This document shows positions 26,281-33,892 of a stretch of 64,000 bases of DNA, piece after piece (the first letter of the stretch is position 1; each line of letters starts with the position of its first letter). The position numbers and the translations under genes were made by a program. Below the pieces are notes generated by a model that made no database searches, was not told the origin of the DNA, and saw nothing but the letters and a program-made list of their open reading frames with translations. Origin of the DNA: Oscillospiraceae bacterium (GTDB lineage Bacteria > Bacillota > Clostridia > Oscillospirales > Acutalibacteraceae); the NCBI GenBank assembly GCA_015066175.1, contig SVOW01000006.1, positions 1-64,000 of the forward strand, read 5' to 3'.

Positions 26281-26830
26281 CTGTCAGAGATGTTATAATC
26301 TCTGAATAAAGTTTGATTGGGTCTTCAAGGAAGTTTTTCTTTACTGTTTCAACCTGAATTTCGTCAGCAACATAAATTGTAAGTTTCATAAGCTGAGTTT
26401 TTTCATCGCCGAAGAAAAATGTAACGTTAAAACCGTTTTCAACTTTTTCAACGTCTATCTTGTTTTCACGTTTTCTTCGTGCAAGAGTCTGAAGACGGAT
26501 TGCAGTGTTTACTGCTTTTTCTTTAACGCTTCGCGGGAGAAAATCCATTTCAAGATTTTCTACAGAATCAATGCCTTTTTCTGTAACTGTCAGCATTTCA
26601 TCAGTGTCTTCAAGGTTCATTCTTACGTTATCATCTCTTATCAATTCATCAAGCGCCTGAATAAGTTCAAAGTAATTTGCAAGACCTTCTCCCTGAATAA
26701 TATCGCTCAGTTGCAATTTTGAAAGGGGAGCATCAAGGCTCTTCAATAGATAACAGATGAGAAGCTTGATTTCTGTTTTGTTTGTAAGTCCGCCGGGCTC
26801 AACGCCGAGATTCCATGCATCCATTTCCAT
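26276..26830 (-). CDS. DUF4364 family protein
   Basis: 184 aa. The body (KTEIKLLICYLLKSLDAPLSKLQLSDIIQGEGLANYFELIQALDELI...TEKGIDSVENLE) is a winged-helix fold, and the C-terminal part (FNVTFFFGDEKTQLMKLTIYV) is a beta unit. Widespread in Clostridia; function unknown, with a regulatory role likely from the fold. ATG at 26830 has AAGGAGG 8 bases upstream; a longer frame would overlap the MreB gene. Downstream of mreB in the same transcription unit. Confidence 0.85.
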   Translation of the reverse strand: MEMDAWNLGVEPGGLTNKTEIKLLICYLLKSLDAPLSKLQLSDIIQGEGLANYFELIQALDELIRDDNVRMNLEDTDEMLTVTEKGIDSVENLEMDFLPRSVKEKAVNTAIRLQTLARRKRENKIDVEKVENGFNVTFFFGDEKTQLMKLTIYVADEIQVETVKKNFLEDPIKLYSEIITSLTV

Positions 26831-26843
26831 AATATAAACCTCC

Positions 26844-27890
26844 TTATGTTGAACTGTCTTCGCTGTAGCCTTTGACCTGTTCACGTGTTTTAAAGATATA
26901 ACCGTTATTCTGCAGAATATCCATATCCTTAAGTGCCATTCCCGTGCCCTTTGCAACGCAGTTAAGGGGATCATCGGCAATATGAGTTATAATTCCTGTG
27001 CGTTGCTCAATCATTTCGTCAATTCCGAGAATAAGAGCACCGCCACCGGTGATATAAATTCCGTTTTTCATAATATCAGAAACCAGGTCAGGAGCAGCAC
27101 GCTCCATTACACTGTAAATTCCCGAAATTATATTTTCCAGCCCCTCTCTCATAGCGAGAAAAACTTCAGCAGAAGAAATTTCAAAATGAGTAGGAAGACC
27201 GGTTATATAATCTTTTCCGTTTGCAAGAATGGTTATTTCGTCTTGCCTGAATCTTGCGCAGGAAATTTTTTTCTTTATGTTTTCGGCAGTTTTCACGCCG
27301 ATAATGATGTTTCTTTCTCTTTTAAGGTAATTCTTTATCGCTCTGTCAAATTCGTTTCCTGCCCCTTTTACGGAGTCAGAAACAGCGATGCTGCCTGTGG
27401 TGATTACTGCGATGTCAGTTGTTCCGCCGCCGATATCAATAACCATTGTGCCTGAAGGTGTGTGCATACTTATTCCGGCACCTACTGCAGCAGCAAGAGG
27501 CTCTTCAATAAGACACGCTCTGCCTGCACCTGAAAGTGTGGCAATATCAAGAAGTGTTCTTTTTTCAAGGTCAGTAACGCCTGATGGCATACACACAACA
27601 ATATTCGGTTTGAAAAATTTGTACCCTGCTATTTTATGCAGATACCATTTAAGCATATGCTGTGTTGCAGTGAAGTCAGAAACAACGCCGTCTTCAAGAG
27701 GTCGCACCACCGTTATACAATCGGGTGTTTTGCCATACATTTCATAAGCACGTGTGCCTACTGCAAGGATGTCACCTGTATCGCTGTCATACGCTATTGC
27801 AGAGGGCTCAGAAATTACAATTCCTTTTCCTTCAACGTAAATTATAGTTGAGGTGGTACCTAAATCTATTCCGATGTTTGTGCCGAGCAT
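26844..27890 (-). CDS. mreB: Rod-shape protein MreB/Mbl-type actin homologue
   Basis: 348 aa. Nucleotide-binding motifs IGIDLGTTSTIIYV (phosphate 1), IEEPLAAAVGAG (connect 1), VIDIGGGTTDIAV (phosphate 2) and ITGGGALI (adenosine). Polymerises under the membrane and directs wall elongation. No mreC or mreD follows, so it may be the Mbl or MreBH paralogue; the symbol marks the family. AAAGGAGGTC precedes the ATG. Confidence 0.93.
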   Translation of the reverse strand: MLGTNIGIDLGTTSTIIYVEGKGIVISEPSAIAYDSDTGDILAVGTRAYEMYGKTPDCITVVRPLEDGVVSDFTATQHMLKWYLHKIAGYKFFKPNIVVCMPSGVTDLEKRTLLDIATLSGAGRACLIEEPLAAAVGAGISMHTPSGTMVIDIGGGTTDIAVITTGSIAVSDSVKGAGNEFDRAIKNYLKRERNIIIGVKTAENIKKKISCARFRQDEITILANGKDYITGLPTHFEISSAEVFLAMREGLENIISGIYSVMERAAPDLVSDIMKNGIYITGGGALILGIDEMIEQRTGIITHIADDPLNCVAKGTGMALKDMDILQNNGYIFKTREQVKGYSEDSST

Positions 27891-27936
27891 TATTCAGACC
27901 TCCTTTTTTAATATTTTGAATTTGTAAATAAAAAGT

Positions 27937-28623
27937 TTAAAGTTTATTAAGTGTGCAGGTGACGCATATTACTCTTTTTGCACCTGCTTTTTTAAGGACT
28001 TTTGCACATTCTCCAAGTGTGCTTCCTGTTGTGAAAACGTCGTCACAGATTAAAATTGTTTTATCTTTAACGTCAAATTTTTTGTTGACCGCAAAAGCAC
28101 CGCTGAGGTTTGTTTTTCTCTGTTGGTAGTTAAGACCTACCTGAGGAGGAGTATTTTTAATTTTCGTAAGAAGCTCAGGAGTGGCTTTCATATTGAATGC
28201 TTTTGCAATCTTTCTGATTAAAATCTCACATTGATTGTAGCCTCTTTTACGTTTTCTCTGTTTGGTCATAGGCACACAGATTAAATAATCAGGATTTTCA
28301 TCTGAAAAATCACGGGCAATAACCTCAATCATTTCTTTGGCGAGAAATTCAGATGCTCTTTTGAAATTATGAAATTTTAAATTATGAATGCATTTCTTTA
28401 CGGGCTCTTCGTAATAAAAAGGTGCAGTAAAAGCATCAAAGTGCCTGCCGGTGTAAACAAATGATTTCAGATTGTCTTCAGGAATGCGTGTTTCTTCAAC
28501 ATCGCAATCACTGCAGATATCCTCAAACAGGGGCATAACTTTTGCACAAAGCCTGCATCTGTTTGTATAAATAATACGTGCCGGAAGCGGGGTGGTAATT
28601 CTGAATTCAGGATTTTTAATCAT
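27937..28623 (-). CDS. comF: ComF-family phosphoribosyltransferase-like protein
   Basis: 228 aa. N-terminal Cys4 (CRLC at 23-26, CSDC at 37-40), then PMTKQRKRKRGYNQCE and the PRPP-binding ILICDDVFTTGSTL. ComF family proteins assist natural transformation, probably by handling incoming single-stranded DNA. ATGA overlap with recD2 by 4 bases shows coupling. Presence does not prove competence. Confidence 0.92.
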   Translation of the reverse strand: MIKNPEFRITTPLPARIIYTNRCRLCAKVMPLFEDICSDCDVEETRIPEDNLKSFVYTGRHFDAFTAPFYYEEPVKKCIHNLKFHNFKRASEFLAKEMIEVIARDFSDENPDYLICVPMTKQRKRKRGYNQCEILIRKIAKAFNMKATPELLTKIKNTPPQVGLNYQQRKTNLSGAFAVNKKFDVKDKTILICDDVFTTGSTLGECAKVLKKAGAKRVICVTCTLNKL

Positions 28624-30815
28624 TCTGTAAGCATCGCCTTTAACGCAGAATATCGTTTTGACTTTTTGTTGTTTGCAATCATAGCCTGCATTTCTGCGGA
28701 TTTCCCCACTATTATCATATGCTTTTTTGCTCTTGTAACAGCAGTGTAAAGCAGATTTCTGTATACTAATTGCGGAGGAAGACCGATAAGGGGCATAATA
28801 ACTGCGTCAAATTCATTTCCCTGACTTTTGTGAACAGTAATTGCATATGCAAGTTCAAGTTCAGAAAAGCTTTCTGTAGGGTATTCAGTGATTTTGTCTT
28901 CAAAATTTACCCTCATTGTGCCTGTATGCAGGTCAATTTTTTCAAGTATTCCGATATCACCGTTGAAAATACCTGTGCCTGCTTCGCCGTCTTTTGTCCA
29001 CATTATATCGTAGTTATTTTTCACCTGCATCACCTTATCTCCCTCGCGGAAAATACGGCCCTGAAAAGAAATTTCTTTTTTATTCTGTGATGGTGGATTG
29101 ATGTTTGCCTGAATAAGACGGTTTATGTTTATAGTGCCTGTTTCGCCTTTCCTTGATGGGCACAGAATCTGTATATCATCAAGAGATGAATAGCCGTATG
29201 CTTTAGGAAGACGTGTTACCATAAGGTCGCTTACTGTCTGTGCAGCCGAAGACGGAACGCTGCGCTCCATAAAGAAAAAGTCGTTATTCTTATCGTTTGT
29301 GTCAACATTATCGCCTCTGACGATTTTGTGAGCATTGCTGACTATCAGGCTTTCCATAGCTTGTCTGAAAACTTCTGTAAGTTCAATTGTAGGGAGAAGC
29401 TCTGAACTTATCAGGTCGTGAAGTACATTTCCTGAGCCTACTGGCGGCAACTGATTTGAGTCGCCTACCATAACAAGCCTGCATCCGAGAGGGAGTGCAT
29501 CAAGAAGGCTTGCAAAGAGACACACATCTACCATAGAAAGCTCATCAACAATGAGTGCTTGTATTGTAAGGGGATTTCTGATGTTTTTGCCGAAAGTCTG
29601 GTTTTCTTCTGAATCGAATTCAACTTCCAGCAGTCTGTGAATTGTTTTAGCTTCTCTGCCGGTAACTTCAGACATTCTTTTTGCAGCTCTGCCTGTAGGT
29701 GCACATAAAGCAGTTTTCAACCCTTGCGTTTCAAACAATTCAATAATACCGTTTATTGTTGTTGTTTTACCTGTGCCGGGACCGCCGGTGAGAATGAGAA
29801 TACCTTTTTCAACGGCAGTTACAATTGCTTCAAGCTGTTTTTCTTCGTAAGAAATGTTGTGGTCCTGCTGAATTTTCTGAATATCCTGCATGAGAGTTTT
29901 ATGCCCTGCAGGCGGAAACTGAACAAGGAGCTTTATTCTGTCACAGATTTTTCTTTCTGCTGCGTAAATGTGGGGGAGAAACAAAAATTCTGTACCGTTT
30001 ATATCCTGCTCAACAAGCTGTTTGTTCTGAATTAAAATATCAATCTGTTCATCTGCATATTCAGGCACAATTTCAAGAAACATTGTTGCAGATGTTATAA
30101 CTGCATGACGGGGTACGCAGGTGTGCCCGTTGGAGAGATTGTGTTTTACTATATAAACTATTCCTGCTCTTACGCGGAAATCAATATTGGGGCTTAAAAC
30201 AAGGTTGTTTGCAATAGCATCAGCACGTTCAAAACCAATGCCGATTCTTTCGTCGCAAAGGAGATAGGGGTTATCTTCTACAACCTCGATTGTTTTGTTG
30301 CCGAAAACCTTGAAAGTGCGCAGACATTCAGATGGCGACATTCCGTAATGTTCAAGGCGTATCATAATTTCTCTGATTGCAAACTGTTCTCTGAAAGTGC
30401 GTGAAATCTGATCGGCCTTGCTTTTTGAAATACCTTTTATCTGAGATAATCTTTCAGGGTCGTTTTCAAGCACGTCAAAAGTGTTTTCACCGAAAGCATC
30501 GATAATTTTTGCTGCAGTGGAAGGTCCTATTCCTTTGACTGCACCTGAAGAAAGATATTTGAGCAAGTCTGCAGTGCTTTTGGGCATAGCTCTTTCGCAG
30601 AGTTTGATTTTAAATTGTCTGCCGAAAGAAGAATGAAAATCAAAATGTCCTACAAGTCGCAGTGTTTCGCCTGCGTCAATGTGAGGTAATACGCCTACAG
30701 CAGTTACGAAATCTGTGTCGCAATCAAGTTCAAGCACAGTAAAGCCGTTTTCGTCATTGCGGAAAGTAACGGCTTCCACAACACCTTTAATCTCAACTTC
30801 GTTCTGCTCAGGCAT
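28620..30815 (-). CDS. recD2: ATP-dependent 5'-3' DNA helicase RecD2
   Basis: 731 aa. An N-terminal OB domain and helix-hairpin-helix repeats (GAVKGIGPSTAAKII, SQIKGISKSKADQI) precede the SF1B helicase core: Walker A LTGGPGTGKTTT (about 343-354), LIVDELSMVD, VGDSNQLPPVGSG and AYAITVHKSQGNEFD. No RecB or RecC nearby, as expected for RecD2. ATG at 30815 with AAAGGAAA 8 bases upstream; a TTG seven codons earlier would lie in that RBS. Head of recD2-comF-mreB-DUF4364. Confidence 0.95.
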   Translation of the reverse strand: MPEQNEVEIKGVVEAVTFRNDENGFTVLELDCDTDFVTAVGVLPHIDAGETLRLVGHFDFHSSFGRQFKIKLCERAMPKSTADLLKYLSSGAVKGIGPSTAAKIIDAFGENTFDVLENDPERLSQIKGISKSKADQISRTFREQFAIREIMIRLEHYGMSPSECLRTFKVFGNKTIEVVEDNPYLLCDERIGIGFERADAIANNLVLSPNIDFRVRAGIVYIVKHNLSNGHTCVPRHAVITSATMFLEIVPEYADEQIDILIQNKQLVEQDINGTEFLFLPHIYAAERKICDRIKLLVQFPPAGHKTLMQDIQKIQQDHNISYEEKQLEAIVTAVEKGILILTGGPGTGKTTTINGIIELFETQGLKTALCAPTGRAAKRMSEVTGREAKTIHRLLEVEFDSEENQTFGKNIRNPLTIQALIVDELSMVDVCLFASLLDALPLGCRLVMVGDSNQLPPVGSGNVLHDLISSELLPTIELTEVFRQAMESLIVSNAHKIVRGDNVDTNDKNNDFFFMERSVPSSAAQTVSDLMVTRLPKAYGYSSLDDIQILCPSRKGETGTININRLIQANINPPSQNKKEISFQGRIFREGDKVMQVKNNYDIMWTKDGEAGTGIFNGDIGILEKIDLHTGTMRVNFEDKITEYPTESFSELELAYAITVHKSQGNEFDAVIMPLIGLPPQLVYRNLLYTAVTRAKKHMIIVGKSAEMQAMIANNKKSKRYSALKAMLTE

Positions 30816-30891
30816 AGCTTCGATTTCCTTTCTCAATAATATATCATTTTATTTTACAATATTGCGAGATAAAATGCAATATGAAAACAAT

Positions 30892-30923
30892 AAAAAAGAC
30901 CACACCAGCATTGCTGATGTGGT
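30892..30923 (-). terminator. Terminator of the class II aldolase gene
   Basis: ACCACACCAGCA / TGCTGATGTGGT (one mismatch/wobble) with a tiny loop. On the - strand a T-run follows (complement of 30892-30897). It ends the aldolase transcript before recD2. Confidence 0.85.
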
Positions 30924-30929
30924 AAAAAA

Positions 30930-31613
30930 TTATTTGTTGTATTTTTTGTAGCCGGGGTGATTACCCGTAAGCTTATATCTGTTTACGCGAAGGTCCATAA
31001 GAGTGTCAATGTTTTCTTTTGAAACTTCTTTTGCACCGCCGAGAAGACGAGCATTAAGGCTGATTTTTGCCCAGAGTTCAAGTGTTTCCATTCTGTAGTA
31101 AGCTGTAAGAAGGTCAACACCCATTGTGAGAGCACCGTGGTTTTCAAGAAGGATTGCATCGTGCTCAGAAAGGAAAGGTTCGATTCCGTCGGGCACTTCG
31201 TTTGTTGAAGGTGTGCCGTAAGGAGCGACAGGCACTGAACCGAGTGAAAGGATTGATTCAGGCATAATGTAGTCGTCCATGTGGATATGTGCTACAGCAA
31301 AAGCAGTAGAAACGGGGGGATGTGCGTGAACAACTGCACCTAATTCAGGTCTTTTCTCATAGCAACGGAAGTGCATTTTGATTTCTGAAGAAGGTTTGTA
31401 TCCTTCAGGTCCTTCGAGAACGTTACCGTCTTTGTCAACCTTGATGAGAATATCAGGTGTTATGAAACTTTTACTTGTGCCTGAGGGGGTAACAAGGAAA
31501 TTACCATCGTCAAGTTTAACGGTGATATTGCCGTCGTTTGCAGCAACCCAGCCAAGCTGCCACATTCTGTGACATACGTCGCAAATCTGTTCTTTGATAA
31601 GCTGTTCATTCAT
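30930..31613 (-). CDS. Class II aldolase/adducin-family protein (FucA/AraD-like)
   Basis: 227 aa zinc aldolase or epimerase of the cytosol. Zinc ligands H96 and H98 (HAHPP) and H159 (ENHGALTMG); catalytic-type Glu E77 in KPSSEIK; substrate loop TPSGTSKSF. It may cleave fuculose- or rhamnulose-type sugar phosphates or epimerise L-ribulose 5-phosphate; the sequence does not decide. The ATG at 31613 is chosen since GGAGA lies 8 bases upstream. Divergent from an MFS transporter sharing a 155-bp control region, which suggests a sugar uptake and use pair. Confidence 0.85.
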   Translation of the reverse strand: MNEQLIKEQICDVCHRMWQLGWVAANDGNITVKLDDGNFLVTPSGTSKSFITPDILIKVDKDGNVLEGPEGYKPSSEIKMHFRCYEKRPELGAVVHAHPPVSTAFAVAHIHMDDYIMPESILSLGSVPVAPYGTPSTNEVPDGIEPFLSEHDAILLENHGALTMGVDLLTAYYRMETLELWAKISLNARLLGGAKEVSKENIDTLMDLRVNRYKLTGNHPGYKKYNK

Positions 31614-31660
31614 TAAAAACATCTCCATATATTCGATAGCTCGAAAAAATTTTGAACTAT

Positions 31661-31689
31661 ATAATACTACTTTTTGCAAAATTTGTCAA
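31661..31689 (-). promoter_or_regulatory. Promoter of the class II aldolase gene
   Basis: On the - strand TTGACA (31689-31684), 17 bp, TATTAT (31666-31661). The 5' UTR carries the palindrome TTCGA-TAGC-TCGAA at 31632-31645, a possible operator. Confidence 0.75.
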
Positions 31690-31708
31690 TATTTTTCGGC
31701 ATTTTTAC

Positions 31709-31737
31709 TTGATTTATTTTACATTTAAATATATACT
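31709..31737 (+). promoter_or_regulatory. Promoter of the MFS transporter gene
   Basis: TTGATT (31709-31714), 17 bp, TATACT (31732-31737). The -35 elements of this and the divergent aldolase promoter are only 19 bp apart. Confidence 0.65.
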
Positions 31738-31768
31738 TTATAGGTAAAAAATATATCTGAGGTAAGAA

Positions 31769-33010
31769 ATGAGTAAGAAGTTAACTTATAAAAGCACTGC
31801 TGTTTCATGTTACATAGGTTTTGCAGTGCAGGCAATAATAAATAATTTTCCATCGCTTCTGTTTGTTATATTCAGAACATATCTTGGAATTACAATTTCA
31901 CAGCTTGCCACACTTGTTTCCACTTTGTTTTTAACACAGCTTGCAGTTGATATTTTCAGCATTAAATGGGTTGACAAAATGGGATACAGGCTCACTGCAG
32001 TAATATCTCATGTTTTTTCAACAATAGGTCTTGTGCTTCTTGGCATTTTGCCAAGAGTGATGACTCATTCGTATGTTGCGCTTATAATATGTTCAATTAT
32101 ATATGCAATAGGCGCAGGTTTTCAGGAAACTGTGTTAAGTCCGATTGTGGAATCTATTTCAGACGAGCTTGACAGTGGTGCAATGAGTATTCTTCATTCT
32201 TTTTACTGCCTTGGTCAGTGCCTGACCGTTGTTGTGACAACTGTTTTTATTAAAATTTTCGGAGAGCAATACTGGTATGTTCTTGCATGGCTTCTCGCAC
32301 TTGTTCCTGCATATAACACATATCGTTTTGCAAGAGTGCCAATGAGAAGAACTCTTTCAGAAGAAGAAAAAACCCCGTTGAAAGAATTATTTTCATCGAG
32401 GATTTTTATAGTTGCCATGATTGTTATGGTAGGTGGCGGAGCATCTGAACTTTCAATGGTTCAATGGTCTTCCATGTTTGCTGAAAAAGGTCTTGGCGTA
32501 AGCAAGGTTGTAGGAGATTTGTTAGGCCCTTGCCTTTTTGCAGTGTTTATGTTTATCGGCCGTACAGTCTGCGGAAAAACAGAAGGTAGATTCAATCTGC
32601 AGAAAGCTCTTATGGTATGTTCTGCAGGCAGCTTTGTCTGTTATGTAACGGCAGCAGTTTCGCTTAATCCGTTTATATCCCTTGCAGGATGTGCATTGTG
32701 TGGCTTTGCCGTGAGCATAATGTGGCCGGGTACACTTACTCTTGCTTCATCAAGATATCCGAAAGGCGGAGCGTCTATGTTTGGCGTGCTTGCTCTTTGC
32801 GGAGATTTAGGCTGTTCTTTCGGTCCGTGGCTTTCAGGCAAAGTTTCGGATATTGCACGTCAGAATGAGCAGATAGTAAATTTTGCTACCAGGTTTTCAC
32901 TTGATGCCGAGCAGGCAGGTCTGAGAATGGGTATGCTTGCAGCATCAGTTTTCCCTCTTGTTATTTTGTTCGGACTTATGTTTTTCAGAGAGAAAAAACG
33001 GACAAAATAA
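31769..33010 (+). CDS. Major facilitator superfamily transporter
   Basis: 413 aa, about 12 hydrophobic helices. An MFS motif A-like loop occurs between TM2 and TM3 (KWVDKMGYR). A central cytoplasmic loop (ARVPMRRTLSEEEKTPLKELF) separates the halves. GMLAASVFPLVILFGLMFFREKKRTK closes the protein. Resembles sugar-type MFS carriers, and pairing with the divergent aldolase gene supports sugar uptake, by inference. Its last 26 bases overlap the 3' end of the phosphopantetheinyl transferase gene on the other strand. Confidence 0.88.
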   Translation: MSKKLTYKSTAVSCYIGFAVQAIINNFPSLLFVIFRTYLGITISQLATLVSTLFLTQLAVDIFSIKWVDKMGYRLTAVISHVFSTIGLVLLGILPRVMTHSYVALIICSIIYAIGAGFQETVLSPIVESISDELDSGAMSILHSFYCLGQCLTVVVTTVFIKIFGEQYWYVLAWLLALVPAYNTYRFARVPMRRTLSEEEKTPLKELFSSRIFIVAMIVMVGGGASELSMVQWSSMFAEKGLGVSKVVGDLLGPCLFAVFMFIGRTVCGKTEGRFNLQKALMVCSAGSFVCYVTAAVSLNPFISLAGCALCGFAVSIMWPGTLTLASSRYPKGGASMFGVLALCGDLGCSFGPWLSGKVSDIARQNEQIVNFATRFSLDAEQAGLRMGMLAASVFPLVILFGLMFFREKKRTK

Positions 33011-33548
33011 ATTCATCGGAGTATTCATTTACAAAATCCATTTTTGTTGTGTCAACTGTTTTAAGCTCTCGGTCAATTCCTGTGCCGAGGGCTTTTAAAT
33101 ATGCTTCTTTTTCAGTCCATATTTCAGTGAATTTTTCTTTTTTGTTTTCACTTGAATTTATCACATTGATTTCATTTTCACAGCAAACTCTGTTGATTAT
33201 TTTTTCTGAAGGTTCTTTTAATAATTCAATGTCAATTCCGATTTCTTTATCACTTATTGCAACTGCAACAAAAGTTCCTGAATGGCTGATTGAAAAATGA
33301 ATATTTGTGTGACTTTTGCAGAAAGGTTTTCCGTTTGTATGGACAGAAAAAACAATATCCTTTACATCAATGCTATATTCTTCTGCAATTTTTTCTTTTG
33401 CAAGACCGTTTGAAATCAGAGTAACTTTTTTTCTTGCTTTGTGTGTTGTTGCATTGTATTGAGAAAGTTTTTCTTCATCTAAAAGGCTGAGATATTTTGT
33501 CAACTTTTCTTCTGAAAAATCATTTATATTTTTTATGTAATATTTCAT
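32985..33548 (-). CDS. 4'-phosphopantetheinyl transferase, Sfp-type
   Basis: 187 aa, short for Sfp (about 220). Motifs HFSISHSG (84-91), GIDIE (104-108; Mg ligands D106 and E108) and WTEKEAYLKALG (144-155; E148) are complete. It moves phosphopantetheine from CoA to carrier proteins. No NRPS, PKS or ACP gene is nearby, so the partner is elsewhere. ATG at 33548 behind AGGTG. The 26-bp tail-to-tail overlap with the MFS gene is unusual, with no terminator visible between them. Confidence 0.9.
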   Translation of the reverse strand: MKYYIKNINDFSEEKLTKYLSLLDEEKLSQYNATTHKARKKVTLISNGLAKEKIAEEYSIDVKDIVFSVHTNGKPFCKSHTNIHFSISHSGTFVAVAISDKEIGIDIELLKEPSEKIINRVCCENEINVINSSENKKEKFTEIWTEKEAYLKALGTGIDRELKTVDTTKMDFVNEYSDEFILSVFSL

Positions 33549-33568
33549 CTTTTTCACCTGAAAGTATA

Positions 33569-33593
33569 CCGATATACCTTTAAAGTATATCGG
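33569..33593. repeat. Perfect hairpin upstream of the phosphopantetheinyl transferase gene
   Basis: CCGATATAC-CTTTAAA-GTATATCGG, 9-bp arms. It may end the DUF378 transcript or attenuate the transferase gene, but the T-run lies on the + strand side. Confidence 0.5.
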
Positions 33594-33601
33594 CATTTTT
33601 G

Positions 33602-33832
33602 TTATCTGACATCTTCGTTTATGCTTGTAGACTCGACTAATTCATCTGTTCTTCTGAACAAGAGTGAAATACACCATACACCTGCAAGGGCAACGAGTGT
33701 GTAAATTATACGGCTGAGGATTGAATCCTGACCGCCGAAAATCCACGCAACCAAATCAAACTGAAAAAGTCCGATTGAGCCCCAGTTTACAGCACCGATG
33801 ATGACGAGCACCAAGGATATTTTATCAAGCAT
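33602..33832 (-). CDS. DUF378 membrane protein
   Basis: 76 aa with two hydrophobic segments (about 5-25 and 40-61). LVIIGAVNWGSIGLFQFDLVAWIFGG and SILSRIIYTLVALAGVW are the DUF378 signature. Function unknown. GGGAGGAGA precedes the ATG. It sits 60 bases after rqcH and 53 before the transferase start, so could be on one transcript. Confidence 0.9.
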   Translation of the reverse strand: MLDKISLVLVIIGAVNWGSIGLFQFDLVAWIFGGQDSILSRIIYTLVALAGVWCISLLFRRTDELVESTSINEDVR

Positions 33833-33892
33833 TTTTTCATCTCCTCCCGTCAGATTTATTTTTTGCAGAAAGGAGATATTTATTCAATGCTT

